Of a DNA stretch of 61,776 bases, positions 27,783-36,899 are shown one piece after another. How positions within the stretch are numbered: position 1 is the stretch's first letter; each line of letters opens with the position of its first letter. The DNA lies in assembly GCA_031271045.1 (NCBI GenBank), contig JAISWO010000055.1:1-61776 (forward strand). Direction: 5' to 3'. The position numbers and the translations under genes were made by a program. Origin of the DNA: Tannerellaceae bacterium. GTDB taxonomy: Bacteria; Bacteroidota; Bacteroidia; Bacteroidales; Tannerellaceae. The notes under the pieces are model-generated. The model did not search any database, was not told the origin of the DNA, and was given only the letters and a program-made list of their open reading frames with translations.

Positions 27783-27890
27783 GCCTGTTTTTTTGCTGAA
27801 TAATGAATGTTTTAGCTCTGAAAGTAACAATCTGCAGGCAAAAATTAGGCAGTGTCTAAAAAAGAAAGGCTTTTTCAGCGGACTGATGAG
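27783..27890. repeat. dispersed intergenic repeat, copy 1
   Basis: About 100 bases, beginning tgctgaataatgaatgtttt and including aggcagtgtctaaaaaagaa, align along their length with 52757-52865, at roughly three-quarters identity by eye. Both copies are intergenic and lie downstream of a tandem array or beside one. Confidence 0.75.
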
Positions 27891-27908
27891 AGGGGGACGG
27901 TGGAGAGG

Positions 27909-29069
27909 TCAAAGGTCGGAAGAGAGATCGGTTGCCGAGGGATTTCCTGTGTCGGCTTCCCGGTATTCCGAAGGAGTGAGGCCTATTTTTTGTTTGAAAA
28001 TACGGTTGAAGGAAGATTTTGAATTGAATCCGCAGTTGTAGGCTATGGTAATGATAGTGGGGACTTTGTTTGATTTATCGGCGTTTCGCAATAGTCTTTT
28101 CGCTTCATTCACCCGGTATGTGTTGACAAAGTCATAGAAGTTCTGATTGAACAGGGTGCTCAATATCTGCGTCACGTAGTGGGGATAGACATTCAATTGT
28201 TCGGCAAGGTCTCTCAAACATAAATCGGGGTTGATGTACGGTCGTTGCGTATCCATGTATTTTTTTAGTTTTTCGGCCAGCAACTGTGCTTCGGCCGGTT
28301 TGAGGCCGTAATTATGGTATGTATCTGTTTTGTTTTGCGTACATTCTTCGTTTATCACCTTGCTGCCGGTCGTTTCCGTTTCCTCTTTCTGTCCGTCGGG
28401 GAGAAATTGTATGACGAAGGTGGCTTTCTTTTTAATTCCCCTCAAGCCGACGGCATTGATGAGGAAGAACAGGAGGATGGAGAGTATCTCCGGCCTCATT
28501 CGCGCGCCAACGGAAAAGTGGAGTATATATCCGGCAATGACCACGAAATATGTTGCCACCGTGCAGGACAGGAGCGATTGGATCCACGCCAGGTCAGCCT
28601 GGTCGGAGGTGGAATAATTCATGTTCGAGAATTTTTTATGATTCAATATGATGCGCTGCATCAGGTAGAAGTAAAAACAACTGATGGCAAACATCGAAAA
28701 CATGATGTACGAGCGATATTGTACAAAGAACTCATTAAAACACGTCAATATCACAACCGATACGATAAAAGGGAGGAAGTGAATCGCGTTCTCCAGACCG
28801 AACCGGTTGGTTTGGGTAATGCTCTTTATATAAAAATACAGGAATATATAAATAAGGAAGGAAAAACAGGTATCCGCATCATACAACTTAAAAAAGAGGA
28901 GCAACACGTAGCCCGACAATAGGACTAACCAGATCGTCAGGTATATATCCGATATATGTTTCTCCTTCTTTATAAGAAGAATAAGGACGTAAAAAAGGGA
29001 TTGGTAAGCGGTTAAAAGCAGGATCACCATCTCTATTGAAAAACTATATACTTCATTTGCGTACTGCAT
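27909..29069 (-). CDS. AraC-family regulator with membrane-embedded N-terminal sensor region
   Basis: A 386-residue protein. Residues about 10-215 hold about six or seven hydrophobic segments (for example SIEMVILLLTAYQSLFYVLI and HFLPFIVSVVILTCF). A linker follows, then a C-terminal AraC DNA-binding domain (about 270-370) with both helix-turn-helix motifs: LCLRDLAEQLNVYPHYVTQIL and IAYNCGFNSKSSFNRIFK. The TPSEYR end is family typical. Such proteins sense a signal in the membrane and bind DNA directly. The target is unknown; the gene stands alone. Confidence 0.88.
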   Translation of the reverse strand: MQYANEVYSFSIEMVILLLTAYQSLFYVLILLIKKEKHISDIYLTIWLVLLSGYVLLLFFKLYDADTCFSFLIYIFLYFYIKSITQTNRFGLENAIHFLPFIVSVVILTCFNEFFVQYRSYIMFSMFAISCFYFYLMQRIILNHKKFSNMNYSTSDQADLAWIQSLLSCTVATYFVVIAGYILHFSVGARMRPEILSILLFFLINAVGLRGIKKKATFVIQFLPDGQKEETETTGSKVINEECTQNKTDTYHNYGLKPAEAQLLAEKLKKYMDTQRPYINPDLCLRDLAEQLNVYPHYVTQILSTLFNQNFYDFVNTYRVNEAKRLLRNADKSNKVPTIITIAYNCGFNSKSSFNRIFKQKIGLTPSEYREADTGNPSATDLSSDL

Positions 29070-29526
29070 ATAAAAAATCCTTCTTGATTACTGATTACTG
29101 ATTGATGATTTTTTTAAATTTCCGGCAAATATAGTTTTTTTCTATACTTTATGCAGCAAAAGTTTGCAACTTTTCATCAACACTGGCCGACAAATATCCA
29201 GCGTCGGCAAATCGTGCCTGCTAAACCAGACAGGAATCATTGATGTAGAATAACAAAACAATCTGTTTTTCTGTGACTGCATATGCAGAAAAGTTCCCGG
29301 GGGTAAGATAAATAGCGTAGATGTCGTTCTCTGCGTTTCAATGCAAGCTTCTTTTTTGTTCGGATGCAACACTTTCGGCTAATATTTCTTCCACCTCCTG
29401 GTTTATTTTCTGCAATAGTTGCAAATAAAATTCAGCCAGCTTTTGTTTATGTAGCCAGGGATGTCATTTACTAATAAGTTCCGCTTATTCGGCCGGCCTG
29501 CCGATTATCCATTATCTGATAATTAG
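29070..29526. other. 457-base intergenic stretch with no gene recognised
   Basis: Between two minus-strand genes. Apart from the -7 box near its left end and a short direct repeat (gattactgattactgattgatga, about 29086-29108) I see nothing. A 76-codon open frame on the minus strand (29142-29372) has no family features or promoter. Confidence 0.55.
29126..29133 (-). promoter_or_regulatory. -7 box of the AraC-type gene
   Basis: TATATTTG on the minus strand, 56 bases before the start codon, matches TAnnTTTG. Confidence 0.6.
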
Positions 29527-30423
29527 CTATTTGTCTAACTCAAAATTTTTCTGTCCTATCAGATTACCATCTGCAAAGATGTCCACCCTGTATATGCCCG
29601 GCGATAAGAATTCTTCGATATCCCAATACATCGTGACCGGCAGTTCTTCACCATCGTATTCCACCAATCGCTTCATGGAATAGTTGATTTCTTTGCCTTC
29701 AAACATAAACACGTTGGCACGGTTTTTAACCAACACATCATCGTCGGGTTTTTTTAGACGCGCATAGATTGTTTTTTCACCGACGGGTGCTGTGATATTC
29801 CGCACAATGCGGAAATGAACGACAAACTGTTCCATTTGTTTGATTCGTTTCACCTCTTTTCCACGTGCGTTTACAGGAGTTACGGTAATGCCGGTTGCAT
29901 CTAAACGGCTTGCCAGCGTCACCCGTTCGGTTTGTTTTTCCAGTTCTTTGGTCAGTTCGGCGGCTTCGGTTGAGGCTTCGCGATACCTTTGTACTGCCTG
30001 GTTTTTCTCTTTTGTCAACCGTTCGTTCACCTGATTCAACGAGTCAATCTGGATGACGTAGTTGCGCATGATCTTTCGCAAGGTTTCTAATTCTTTCTTT
30101 AATTCATTGATACGTCGTGCGTTGGTTGCTTTTACGGTTCGCAACTCCTCCATCAGACGTTGCACTTTCGCTTGCTCCGTACTAAGCAAAGCTACTAAGG
30201 AGTCATTACCTGCACTGAATTTATATCCTTCATACTGAAGAGAAAGTTCGTTAAATTCATCAGCCAACAATTCCTTTTCCAAATCAAATGTTTCAACTAA
30301 ATTTGTCATTTGCTGTTTCTGACGGTATATATAAAGCCCTGCTCCGGCTATCACCAGAATTAAAACAACAACGATACTTACAAGCAACGAGAGCTTTTTG
30401 ATTTCCTTATTCTCCGTATTCAT
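29527..30423 (-). CDS. coiled-coil inner-membrane protein (Bacteroidota conserved hypothetical)
   Basis: About 298 residues from the start MNTENKEIKKLSLLV, chosen because the -7 box lies only about 20 bases upstream and an earlier in-frame ATG would leave almost no leader. One transmembrane segment (about 11-33, VVVLILVIAGAGLYIY) is followed by a long coiled coil (about 40-165, many Glu/Lys/Leu heptads). A beta-rich C-terminal domain (about 170-298) ends SPGIYRVDIFADGNLIG. The topology suggests a periplasmic coiled coil and head. I recognise it only as a conserved Bacteroidota protein of unknown role. Confidence 0.72.
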   Translation of the reverse strand: MNTENKEIKKLSLLVSIVVVLILVIAGAGLYIYRQKQQMTNLVETFDLEKELLADEFNELSLQYEGYKFSAGNDSLVALLSTEQAKVQRLMEELRTVKATNARRINELKKELETLRKIMRNYVIQIDSLNQVNERLTKEKNQAVQRYREASTEAAELTKELEKQTERVTLASRLDATGITVTPVNARGKEVKRIKQMEQFVVHFRIVRNITAPVGEKTIYARLKKPDDDVLVKNRANVFMFEGKEINYSMKRLVEYDGEELPVTMYWDIEEFLSPGIYRVDIFADGNLIGQKNFELDK

Positions 30424-30444
30424 AGAGTTATGTCTAATGGTGTG

Positions 30445-30452
30445 CAAAGGTA
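30445..30452 (-). promoter_or_regulatory. -7 box of the coiled-coil protein gene
   Basis: TACCTTTG on the minus strand matches TAnnTTTG, 21 bases before the chosen start. Confidence 0.55.
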
Positions 30453-30537
30453 ATGGTAAATACATTATTTTTCTATAGCTATTTGGTTATATTTGTGTAA
30501 TTAGATCAGCTCTTGTCATATATTTGATTTTCGTACA

Positions 30538-30565
30538 TTGCAGAATACTTTAATTGTTAACTTTG
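30538..30565 (+). promoter_or_regulatory. guaA promoter
   Basis: TAACTTTG (30558-30565) fits the -7 consensus, with a TTG at 30538-30540 at the expected -33 distance. It lies 26 bases before the guaA ATG and overlaps the longer in-frame extension, which argues against that earlier start. Confidence 0.65.
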
Positions 30566-30591
30566 CAGCTTACTCTAAATTAACGTACTGC

Positions 30592-32112
30592 ATGCACGAA
30601 AAGATAATCATTCTTGACTTCGGGTCACAAACGACTCAATTAATTGGACGTAGAATCAGGGAGCTAAACGTTTACTGTGAAGTTTTTCCTTTCAATAAAT
30701 TTCCGCACGATACAACCGGTATAAAGGGCGTAATACTTTCGGGAAGCCCTTATTCGGTCTATGATGACGGCGTTTTTAAAGCTGATCTGACAAATCTTCG
30801 GGGAAAATACCCTCTATTGGGAATCTGTTATGGCGCTCAATATCTGGCTTATACATCCGGAGGATCCGTTGAACCCGCTCAATCCCGCGAATATGGGAGA
30901 GCGCATCTCTCTGTTGTTGACAACAACAATCCGTTGCTGAAAAACATAGGCGCCGGCACGCAAGTGTGGATGTCGCACGGCGATACGATTACATTCCTGC
31001 CTCCGTCATTCCGGGTTATTGCAAGTACGGACGACGTACAAGCTGCTGCATATCAGATAGAAGGGGAGAATACCTTTGGCGTACAGTTTCATCCGGAAGT
31101 ATATCACACTACAGACGGCATGCGCTTGCTTGATAATTTCCTGAACATTTGCGGCTACAAGAAAGATTGGACGCCGGCATCCTTTATCGAATCGACCGTA
31201 ACGGGATTAAAAAATCAATTGAAAGAAGATAAGGTCATTCTCGCTCTCTCAGGCGGTGTGGATTCGTCTGTGACGGCTGTACTCCTGAACAGGGCGATAG
31301 GCAAAAACCTGACCTGTATCTTTGTGAATCATGGCCTGTTGCGTAAAAATGAATTTGAGGACGTATTAAAAGACTACGAACATTTAGGCTTGAATGTCAT
31401 AGGAGTAGATGCCAGTGCAAAGTTTTATAAAGAACTGGAAGGCGTAACAGATCCGGAGCAAAAACGTAAAATCATAGGGAAAGGATTTATTGACGTATTT
31501 GACGAAGAAGCCCGTAAGTTGGAAGATATAAAGTGGTTAGGACAAGGAACCATTTATCCTGACGTTATCGAATCCTTATCCATAACCGGTACGGTCATCA
31601 AAAGCCATCACAACGTAGGCGGACTGCCCGAAAAGATGCATCTGAAGCTGATTGAACCGCTCCGTCTTCTCTTTAAAGACGAAGTTCGTCGCGTAGGGGA
31701 AGAATTGGGCATGATGCCTCACCTTATCAAACGTCATCCATTCCCCGGGCCGGGATTAGGGATACGGATTCTGGGTGATATTACGCCCGAAAAAGTACGT
31801 ATCCTGCAAGAAGCCGACCATATATATATGTCGTTGATGCGTGAATGGGGTTTGTATGATACAATCTGGCAGGCCGGAGCTATCCTTTTGCCGGTGCGCT
31901 CGGTTGGTGTAATGGGGGATGACCGGACGTATGAGAATACGATCGCCCTGCGTGCCGTTACTTCCAAAGACGCCATGACGGCCGACTGGGCACAATTGCC
32001 CTACGATTTTCTGTCCAAAGTTTCCAACGAAATAATAAACAAAGTGAAAGGCGTAAATCGAGTAGTATATGACATAAGTTCCAAACCACCAGCTACAATT
32101 GAATGGGAATGA
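30592..32112 (+). CDS. guaA: GMP synthase (glutamine-hydrolysing)
   Basis: A protein of 506 residues starting [13 protein letters not shown]. The N-terminal class I glutamine amidotransferase has its nucleophile in GICYGAQ (Cys79) and the His-Glu pair in FHPEVYHT. The ATP-pyrophosphatase domain has the P-loop ALSGGVDSS, and the C-terminal dimerisation domain contains [14 protein letters not shown] and KPPATIEWE. It converts XMP, ATP and glutamine to GMP. It is transcribed alone from a good promoter and ends at a strong shared terminator. The length is normal. Confidence 0.96.
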   Translation: MHEKIIILDFGSQTTQLIGRRIRELNVYCEVFPFNKFPHDTTGIKGVILSGSPYSVYDDGVFKADLTNLRGKYPLLGICYGAQYLAYTSGGSVEPAQSREYGRAHLSVVDNNNPLLKNIGAGTQVWMSHGDTITFLPPSFRVIASTDDVQAAAYQIEGENTFGVQFHPEVYHTTDGMRLLDNFLNICGYKKDWTPASFIESTVTGLKNQLKEDKVILALSGGVDSSVTAVLLNRAIGKNLTCIFVNHGLLRKNEFEDVLKDYEHLGLNVIGVDASAKFYKELEGVTDPEQKRKIIGKGFIDVFDEEARKLEDIKWLGQGTIYPDVIESLSITGTVIKSHHNVGGLPEKMHLKLIEPLRLLFKDEVRRVGEELGMMPHLIKRHPFPGPGLGIRILGDITPEKVRILQEADHIYMSLMREWGLYDTIWQAGAILLPVRSVGVMGDDRTYENTIALRAVTSKDAMTADWAQLPYDFLSKVSNEIINKVKGVNRVVYDISSKPPATIEWE

Positions 32113-32206
32113 GAATGGAAAGATAATACGGATATAATACGTTTTGATACATCTTCCTGCAAGATTGAGCTTGAATTAAATTGAATTAAATACGTATTAA
32201 AAGAAT

Positions 32207-32238
32207 AAAGGTCTCTTTGGGTTTACAAAGAGACCTTT
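32207..32238. terminator. bidirectional hairpin terminator between guaA and the CvfB-like gene
   Basis: A perfect 13-bp stem (aaaggtctctttg / caaagagaccttt) with a 6-base loop lies between two convergent genes. A-rich sequence on the left and T-rich on the right let it work for both strands. Confidence 0.85.
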
Positions 32239-32279
32239 ATTGTGTAAAGAATATTTGCTTCGTGTTCAAGTGAGATTTG

Positions 32280-33110
32280 TCATACGATCCGGATCCCGGA
32301 TTTTTCGATAGAGATCAGGCCTTCTTTGTAGAGTGAGCCGATGGCCTGTTTGAAGGCTTTCTTGCTACATGCAAAAAGAGCGTATATTTCTTCAGGATCG
32401 CTTTTATCGTGCAGGGGCAGGAATCCGTTATGAACTTTAAGCGATTCCAGTATGAGACCTGTGACGCCTTCTATTTTCCGGTATCCGAGCGGGGTCAGGC
32501 TGACGTCTATCTTTTCGTCTTCCCGCATGTTTTTGATGTATCCTTTCAGCAATTCGCCTTTTTCCAAGTCCCGGAACGTCTCGTTCCGGTATACAAGTCC
32601 CCAGTGCATATGATTGATGATAACCTTGTAGCCGATGTCGGTTTCGTCTGCGACGAGTAAGTTCACTTCCTGTCCTTTGGTATAGTTGGGTATCACATTG
32701 TCGAGGTATTTGTCGATGCGTGCGGAAGCTACGATACGGCCGCTTATGTGATCTACGTGCACATATACTAAATACCACCGGCCTTCCTGCATGGGCGCTT
32801 TTTGTTCGCGGAAAGGAACTAAGAGTTCTTTCATGATACCCCAGTTGAGGAATGCGCCGGCCTGGTTTACTGCGTTGACTTGCAGGAATCGAAATTCTCC
32901 GGCAATGGCCAGCGGGCGCAAGGTAGTTGCTATCAGACGCCCTTCGTTATCGTGGTAAATGAATACTTCGACTTCGTCTCCGGGTTTTACGTTTTGAGGG
33001 ACATAACGGGCGGGAAGTAAAATTTCAAGTCCATTTCCTCCGTCGAGGTAGACGCCGAAATCCAGATCTTTCACAATTTTCAGTGTATTATATTTCCCAA
33101 TTTCCAGCAT
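32280..33110 (-). CDS. CvfB-family S1-like RNA-binding protein
   Basis: A 276-residue cytoplasmic protein. Several S1/OB-type units run through residues about 1-210: LDFGVYLDGGNGLEILLP, then GAFLNWGIMKELLVPF, then WGLVYRNETF. A C-terminal winged-helix (about 215-276, ACSKKAFKQAIGSLYKEGLI) ends the protein. This order is that of CvfB/YitL, which binds RNA and affects virulence-gene expression in Staphylococcus. The exact role in Bacteroidota is not known. The gene is monocistronic and convergent with guaA. Confidence 0.85.
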   Translation of the reverse strand: MLEIGKYNTLKIVKDLDFGVYLDGGNGLEILLPARYVPQNVKPGDEVEVFIYHDNEGRLIATTLRPLAIAGEFRFLQVNAVNQAGAFLNWGIMKELLVPFREQKAPMQEGRWYLVYVHVDHISGRIVASARIDKYLDNVIPNYTKGQEVNLLVADETDIGYKVIINHMHWGLVYRNETFRDLEKGELLKGYIKNMREDEKIDVSLTPLGYRKIEGVTGLILESLKVHNGFLPLHDKSDPEEIYALFACSKKAFKQAIGSLYKEGLISIEKSGIRIV

Positions 33111-33130
33111 AGCTTTTATTTTTTTTCCGG

Positions 33131-33138
33131 CAAAGGTA
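33131..33138 (-). promoter_or_regulatory. -7 box of the CvfB-like gene
   Basis: TACCTTTG on the minus strand, 20 bases upstream of the start codon. Confidence 0.6.
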
Positions 33139-33236
33139 CGTGATAATTTTGGTTACTTATGCAGCAATATATGAATGAAAGTATCGTTATGAAATGTAAC
33201 ATTCTATTATTGTTGAACGCATTTGAAACGTAGATT

Positions 33237-34040
33237 ATGAAAATGAAACTTCTATCAGCCGCAGGGCTGATTTTTTTCCTGGTATCTTGTTCCACTCCCA
33301 AAGATGTTCTTTATCTTCAAGGGATTGATTCGCTGTCAGAAGAAGATATTGCCCGGATGAGTCAAAACTATACCTCGCGTATATGTCCGGATGATTTATT
33401 GACCATTAGCGTCACCGCCTGGGATCCTACCGTCGTTACTCCGTTTAATCCTCCGGTCTGGTCGTATGCCTCGCAAGGGGATGTGGCAGTCACCAATGCG
33501 TTGCAATTGCATACTTACCTGGTTGACATCGATGGGAATATTACGTTCCCTGTGCTGGGGAAAGTGAAGGCGGCCGGTTTATCGAAACAGGAGTTGACGG
33601 CGCAGTTGCAGGACGGCGTCGCTCGCTATGTAAAGGACGCGCTGGTACATGTGCAGATTGTTAATTATAAGGTAACCCTCCTGGGAGAGATTGCCCGGCC
33701 AGGCGCCTTGACCGTCCGGAACGAACGAATTACAATTCTGGAAGCAATCGGACAGATGGGAGATCTTACCATCAATGCCAATCGCAAGAATATACTGGTT
33801 GTACGCGATAATAATGGCCGGAAAGAACATGGGCGGGTAGATCTTACCGACCCGGCTATTTTTGCTTCCCCTTTCTACTATCTGCGGCAGAATGACTTTG
33901 TATACGTTGAACCCAACAAGCCCAAGCAACGGAATTACAATGTTACCCAGTCCCAAACATTTACCGTATCTATTGTTTCAACTTTGCTGACAACCGTATC
34001 CGTAATAACAACCCTACTGGTTGCCATCTTGAAAAAATAA
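33237..34040 (+). CDS. Wza-like outer-membrane polysaccharide export lipoprotein
   Basis: A 267-residue lipoprotein (lipobox FLVSC, Cys18). It has the polysaccharide export domain (about 45-140; ICPDDLLTISVTAWDP, VDIDGNITFPVLGKV), one SLBB-type domain (about 145-235; KVTLLGEIARPGALTV, LRQNDFVYVEPNK) and a C-terminal hydrophobic helix (about 245-265). It should form the outer-membrane channel for a surface glycan, together with the Wzz-like protein seven bases downstream. No NusG-like UpxY antiterminator, usual at Bacteroides capsule loci, precedes it. Confidence 0.88.
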   Translation: MKMKLLSAAGLIFFLVSCSTPKDVLYLQGIDSLSEEDIARMSQNYTSRICPDDLLTISVTAWDPTVVTPFNPPVWSYASQGDVAVTNALQLHTYLVDIDGNITFPVLGKVKAAGLSKQELTAQLQDGVARYVKDALVHVQIVNYKVTLLGEIARPGALTVRNERITILEAIGQMGDLTINANRKNILVVRDNNGRKEHGRVDLTDPAIFASPFYYLRQNDFVYVEPNKPKQRNYNVTQSQTFTVSIVSTLLTTVSVITTLLVAILKK

Positions 34041-34047
34041 AAATAAT

Positions 34048-35652
34048 ATGATGGAAATAAAAGACAATGAGGTGATAGGACTAAAAAGTATCATCGTGAA
34101 GTATCTCCTGCATTGGAGAATGTTTTTGACTGTTTTTGCACTATCCTTTATCCCGGCTGTTTTGTACCTGGTGTTCTATCCCCGCACTTACGAAATTATG
34201 GCGCGTATTCAAATACTGGAAGAACAAGACATGGCAGGGGGAAGCCTTGCGTTGGGAGGTGAAACGATGGGGCTGATGCGCTCCTTCGGATTAGGAGGCA
34301 TATCGACCGGGAGCGTCAATATTGAAGACGAGTTGAGCATATTAACTTCCAACGCCCTGTTGAAGAAGATGGTCAATGATTTGGGTGTGAATGTAGACTA
34401 CAAAAGGCCGTATTCATTCTATCGCCTCTATGACAAGAATCCGCTTCTGCTGACTGCCGATTCGATCACCAGGGAACTGCTCAACGAAGATGTTGAGTTT
34501 ATGCTGCGACACAAGAATGGAGAAATACATATCCAAACAGAATCGGACAGGTATGGGAAACATACGTTCGTTTTTCCATCCTTCCCGGCTCATATCTCGC
34601 TGCCGAACGGGAATTTTACGCTCGATTATGCTCCCGGAACAACAGAGGCGGCGGGGAATATGAACATCACCTTCCATCCTGCGAGCTGGGTGGCTGAGGA
34701 ATTAGCCGATGAGTTCCTGATCGAAGAACTGTCGAAAACATCTACCGTTGTTGAATTGACCTGTACCGATTACGAACGCAACAGAGGGGTGAATATGCTG
34801 AACAGGCTTATTGAGCGCTACAACAACGAGGCGGGAGATTATAAGCAAGAAGAGTCGGCCAAGACACTGGCCTATCTCGATGCGAGAATAGATACCCTCA
34901 CCCGCTCGCTGCGACTTACCGAAGGCGAGATTGCCATATACAAAAATACCAATACGCTGACCGACGTGGAGCATGATGTGGAGTTTTACATCGAACAAAT
35001 GCGGGACATACAGGTGAAGCTGATCGAGCTGGAGTCGCAAACCCATTTGCTGGAAATGATGGACGAGTTTGTCAAGAATCCGGACAACAAATACAACCTC
35101 GTACCCATCCTCTTAAACCAGGAAGGCGGCGATGGCAGTCCGCTTATGGTTTACAACGAGATATTGGTAGAAAGGGCGCGCGTGATACAAAACTCCAATC
35201 CCGATAATCCACTTGCGATCAACCTGACCAAGCAAGTCGACCAGCTCAGGGAAAGCGTTTTTATGTCTATCTCCAATGCCCAGAAAGCAGTCCGGCAAGC
35301 GATCGGCGATATTAAAGAAAAAGAAAAAGCGCTGTTTGCCAGGATGGAGAGCTTTCCCGACAAAGAACGGGATTTTATTGAACTGAAACGCCGGCAGGAA
35401 ATCTTGCAGGGTGTGTATCTCATCATGCTTCAGAAGAGAGAAGAAGTAGCACTGAATATAGATCTGAACAGAGACAGGGCGAAAGTCTTGGACGCCGCCT
35501 TTGTGAAAAGCAAACCCATTGCTCCCCGCAAACTCTATGCTGCGATCGGGATGCTTTTCTTCACGCTGATGATCCCCGTCGTCTATCTCTTTTGTAAGGA
35601 ACAAATAAGCGTCTTAATCAAAGAATACCGCAGGATAAAGGATTCGTTCTGA
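34048..35652 (+). CDS. Wzz-type chain-length/co-polymerase protein without kinase domain
   Basis: A 534-residue inner-membrane protein (start Met1 or Met2). One transmembrane segment (about 25-45) is followed by the Wzz domain (IEDELSILTSNALLKKMV), a long periplasmic coiled coil (about 270-460), the GNVR-like tail (RQEILQGVYLIMLQKREEV, VLDAAFVKSKPIAPRK) and a second transmembrane segment (about 500-520). The chain stops just after it, so there is no tyrosine-kinase domain. It likely sets glycan length and bridges to the Wza-like pore. Its stop shares a base with the start of the flippase gene. Confidence 0.88.
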   Translation: MMEIKDNEVIGLKSIIVKYLLHWRMFLTVFALSFIPAVLYLVFYPRTYEIMARIQILEEQDMAGGSLALGGETMGLMRSFGLGGISTGSVNIEDELSILTSNALLKKMVNDLGVNVDYKRPYSFYRLYDKNPLLLTADSITRELLNEDVEFMLRHKNGEIHIQTESDRYGKHTFVFPSFPAHISLPNGNFTLDYAPGTTEAAGNMNITFHPASWVAEELADEFLIEELSKTSTVVELTCTDYERNRGVNMLNRLIERYNNEAGDYKQEESAKTLAYLDARIDTLTRSLRLTEGEIAIYKNTNTLTDVEHDVEFYIEQMRDIQVKLIELESQTHLLEMMDEFVKNPDNKYNLVPILLNQEGGDGSPLMVYNEILVERARVIQNSNPDNPLAINLTKQVDQLRESVFMSISNAQKAVRQAIGDIKEKEKALFARMESFPDKERDFIELKRRQEILQGVYLIMLQKREEVALNIDLNRDRAKVLDAAFVKSKPIAPRKLYAAIGMLFFTLMIPVVYLFCKEQISVLIKEYRRIKDSF

Positions 35653-36899
35653 TGCTGAGTATCTCGGAGTTGATGAAGAAATCAATGACGCAAAACTTTG
35701 TGTCACTGGTTTTGTTGCAGGGGATGAACTTCCTGTTGCCGCTGCTGACGCTTCCGTATTTATACCGGGTGCTGGGGACGGAACGCTATGGATTGGTGTC
35801 GTTCGCCTATACGTTGGCTCAATACCTGGTGATGCTGACCGACTTCGGATTCAACCTGTCGGCAACTAAATACATCTCCATGCATCGCGACAATATGGAG
35901 GTCGTCAATCAATATCTGAACAGCGCCTTCATCTGCCGTTTCCTGCTGGCCGGCCTCAGCTTTCTCATCCTCTTTTCATTGACCGTCCTGTTCGACCGCT
36001 TCGAGCGGGATGCCTGGTTCTACATCTCGTACTTTGGAATCGTGATAGGGAACGTGATGTTCCCCATGTGGTACTTCCAGGGAATGGAGAAGATGAAATA
36101 CATCACCATATTCAATGTGATCGCCAAGACGGTGAGCCTTGTTTCCTTCTTCATCTTTATCCGCCGGGCGACCGATTACGTCCTGGTACCGCTCTTTTAC
36201 AGTGCGGGATTTATCCTTGCGGGATTTATCAGTATCTATATCATCTATGTCAAAGAAAAGATGAGATGGTTTATCCCGGCGCTGAAGCAGATCCGTTTTG
36301 TTTTTTCCGACAGCCTGACCTACTTCATGTCGCGCATATCCGTTTCGATGTTTACGCATATCAACACCTTCGTCATCGGTTTGGTGTGCGGGAATACAGC
36401 CGTAGGATACTATGCGGCGGCCGAGAAATTATACCAGGCATACAACCTGCTGTTGGCGCCTTTTTCCGGCGTCCTGTTTCCGTACATGGCCAAGACGCGC
36501 GACGTTCCTTTCTTTAAGCGCGTATTGAAGTATATAACGCCGGCCAATGTGATTCTGTTGATTGCGACCCTGCTTTGTTCGTCGTGGATTATATATATAA
36601 TGTATGGCGAGTCGTCGCAAACGGGCAGTTTGTGGGTCTTTCGTATTCTGATGTGCGGATGTGTCCTGACGATCCCTTCCATGCTTTTGGGTTATCCGTT
36701 TCTGGCGGCGATGGGGCATGCCCGATATACGAACTGGACGCTCGTGCTTGTTTCCATCTTTCACCTGACGGGTCTGACTGTCCTCTATTTCCTGGGCTTC
36801 ATATCCATATACAGCATTGCCGGCTTGGTGGTCCTGTCGGAAAGTCTGCTGTTTATCATCCGGGTCAGGGGCGTGAAAAAATATAAATTACTTTCATAA
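35652..36899 (+). CDS. Wzx-type polysaccharide flippase (MATE/MOP superfamily)
   Basis: A 415-residue polytopic membrane protein with about 12-14 hydrophobic segments and the family N-terminus: LLQGMNFLLPLLTLPYLYRV followed by YGLVSFAYTLAQY and FGFNLSATKYIS. It would flip lipid-linked sugar units across the inner membrane. It overlaps the Wzz-like gene by one base and directly abuts the LicD gene, so it is part of the same operon. Confidence 0.88.
   Translation: MLSISELMKKSMTQNFVSLVLLQGMNFLLPLLTLPYLYRVLGTERYGLVSFAYTLAQYLVMLTDFGFNLSATKYISMHRDNMEVVNQYLNSAFICRFLLAGLSFLILFSLTVLFDRFERDAWFYISYFGIVIGNVMFPMWYFQGMEKMKYITIFNVIAKTVSLVSFFIFIRRATDYVLVPLFYSAGFILAGFISIYIIYVKEKMRWFIPALKQIRFVFSDSLTYFMSRISVSMFTHINTFVIGLVCGNTAVGYYAAAEKLYQAYNLLLAPFSGVLFPYMAKTRDVPFFKRVLKYITPANVILLIATLLCSSWIIYIMYGESSQTGSLWVFRILMCGCVLTIPSMLLGYPFLAAMGHARYTNWTLVLVSIFHLTGLTVLYFLGFISIYSIAGLVVLSESLLFIIRVRGVKKYKLLS

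Larger units (their letters stand above)
27105..27908. other. 804-base non-coding stretch between gcvP and the AraC-type gene
   Basis: AT-rich. It holds the gcvP hairpin at its left end, a 42-bp degenerate repeat (27579-27690) and a copy of a dispersed repeat (27783-27890). Short open frames here are repeat- or AT-driven, with no recognisable protein. I see no promoter or RNA gene that I can defend. Confidence 0.6.

Noticed and set aside
29142..29372. 76-codon minus-strand frame in the gap between the AraC-type and coiled-coil genes
   Set aside because: No promoter, ribosome-binding site or family. It overlaps nothing else, but composition looks like random AT-rich sequence.
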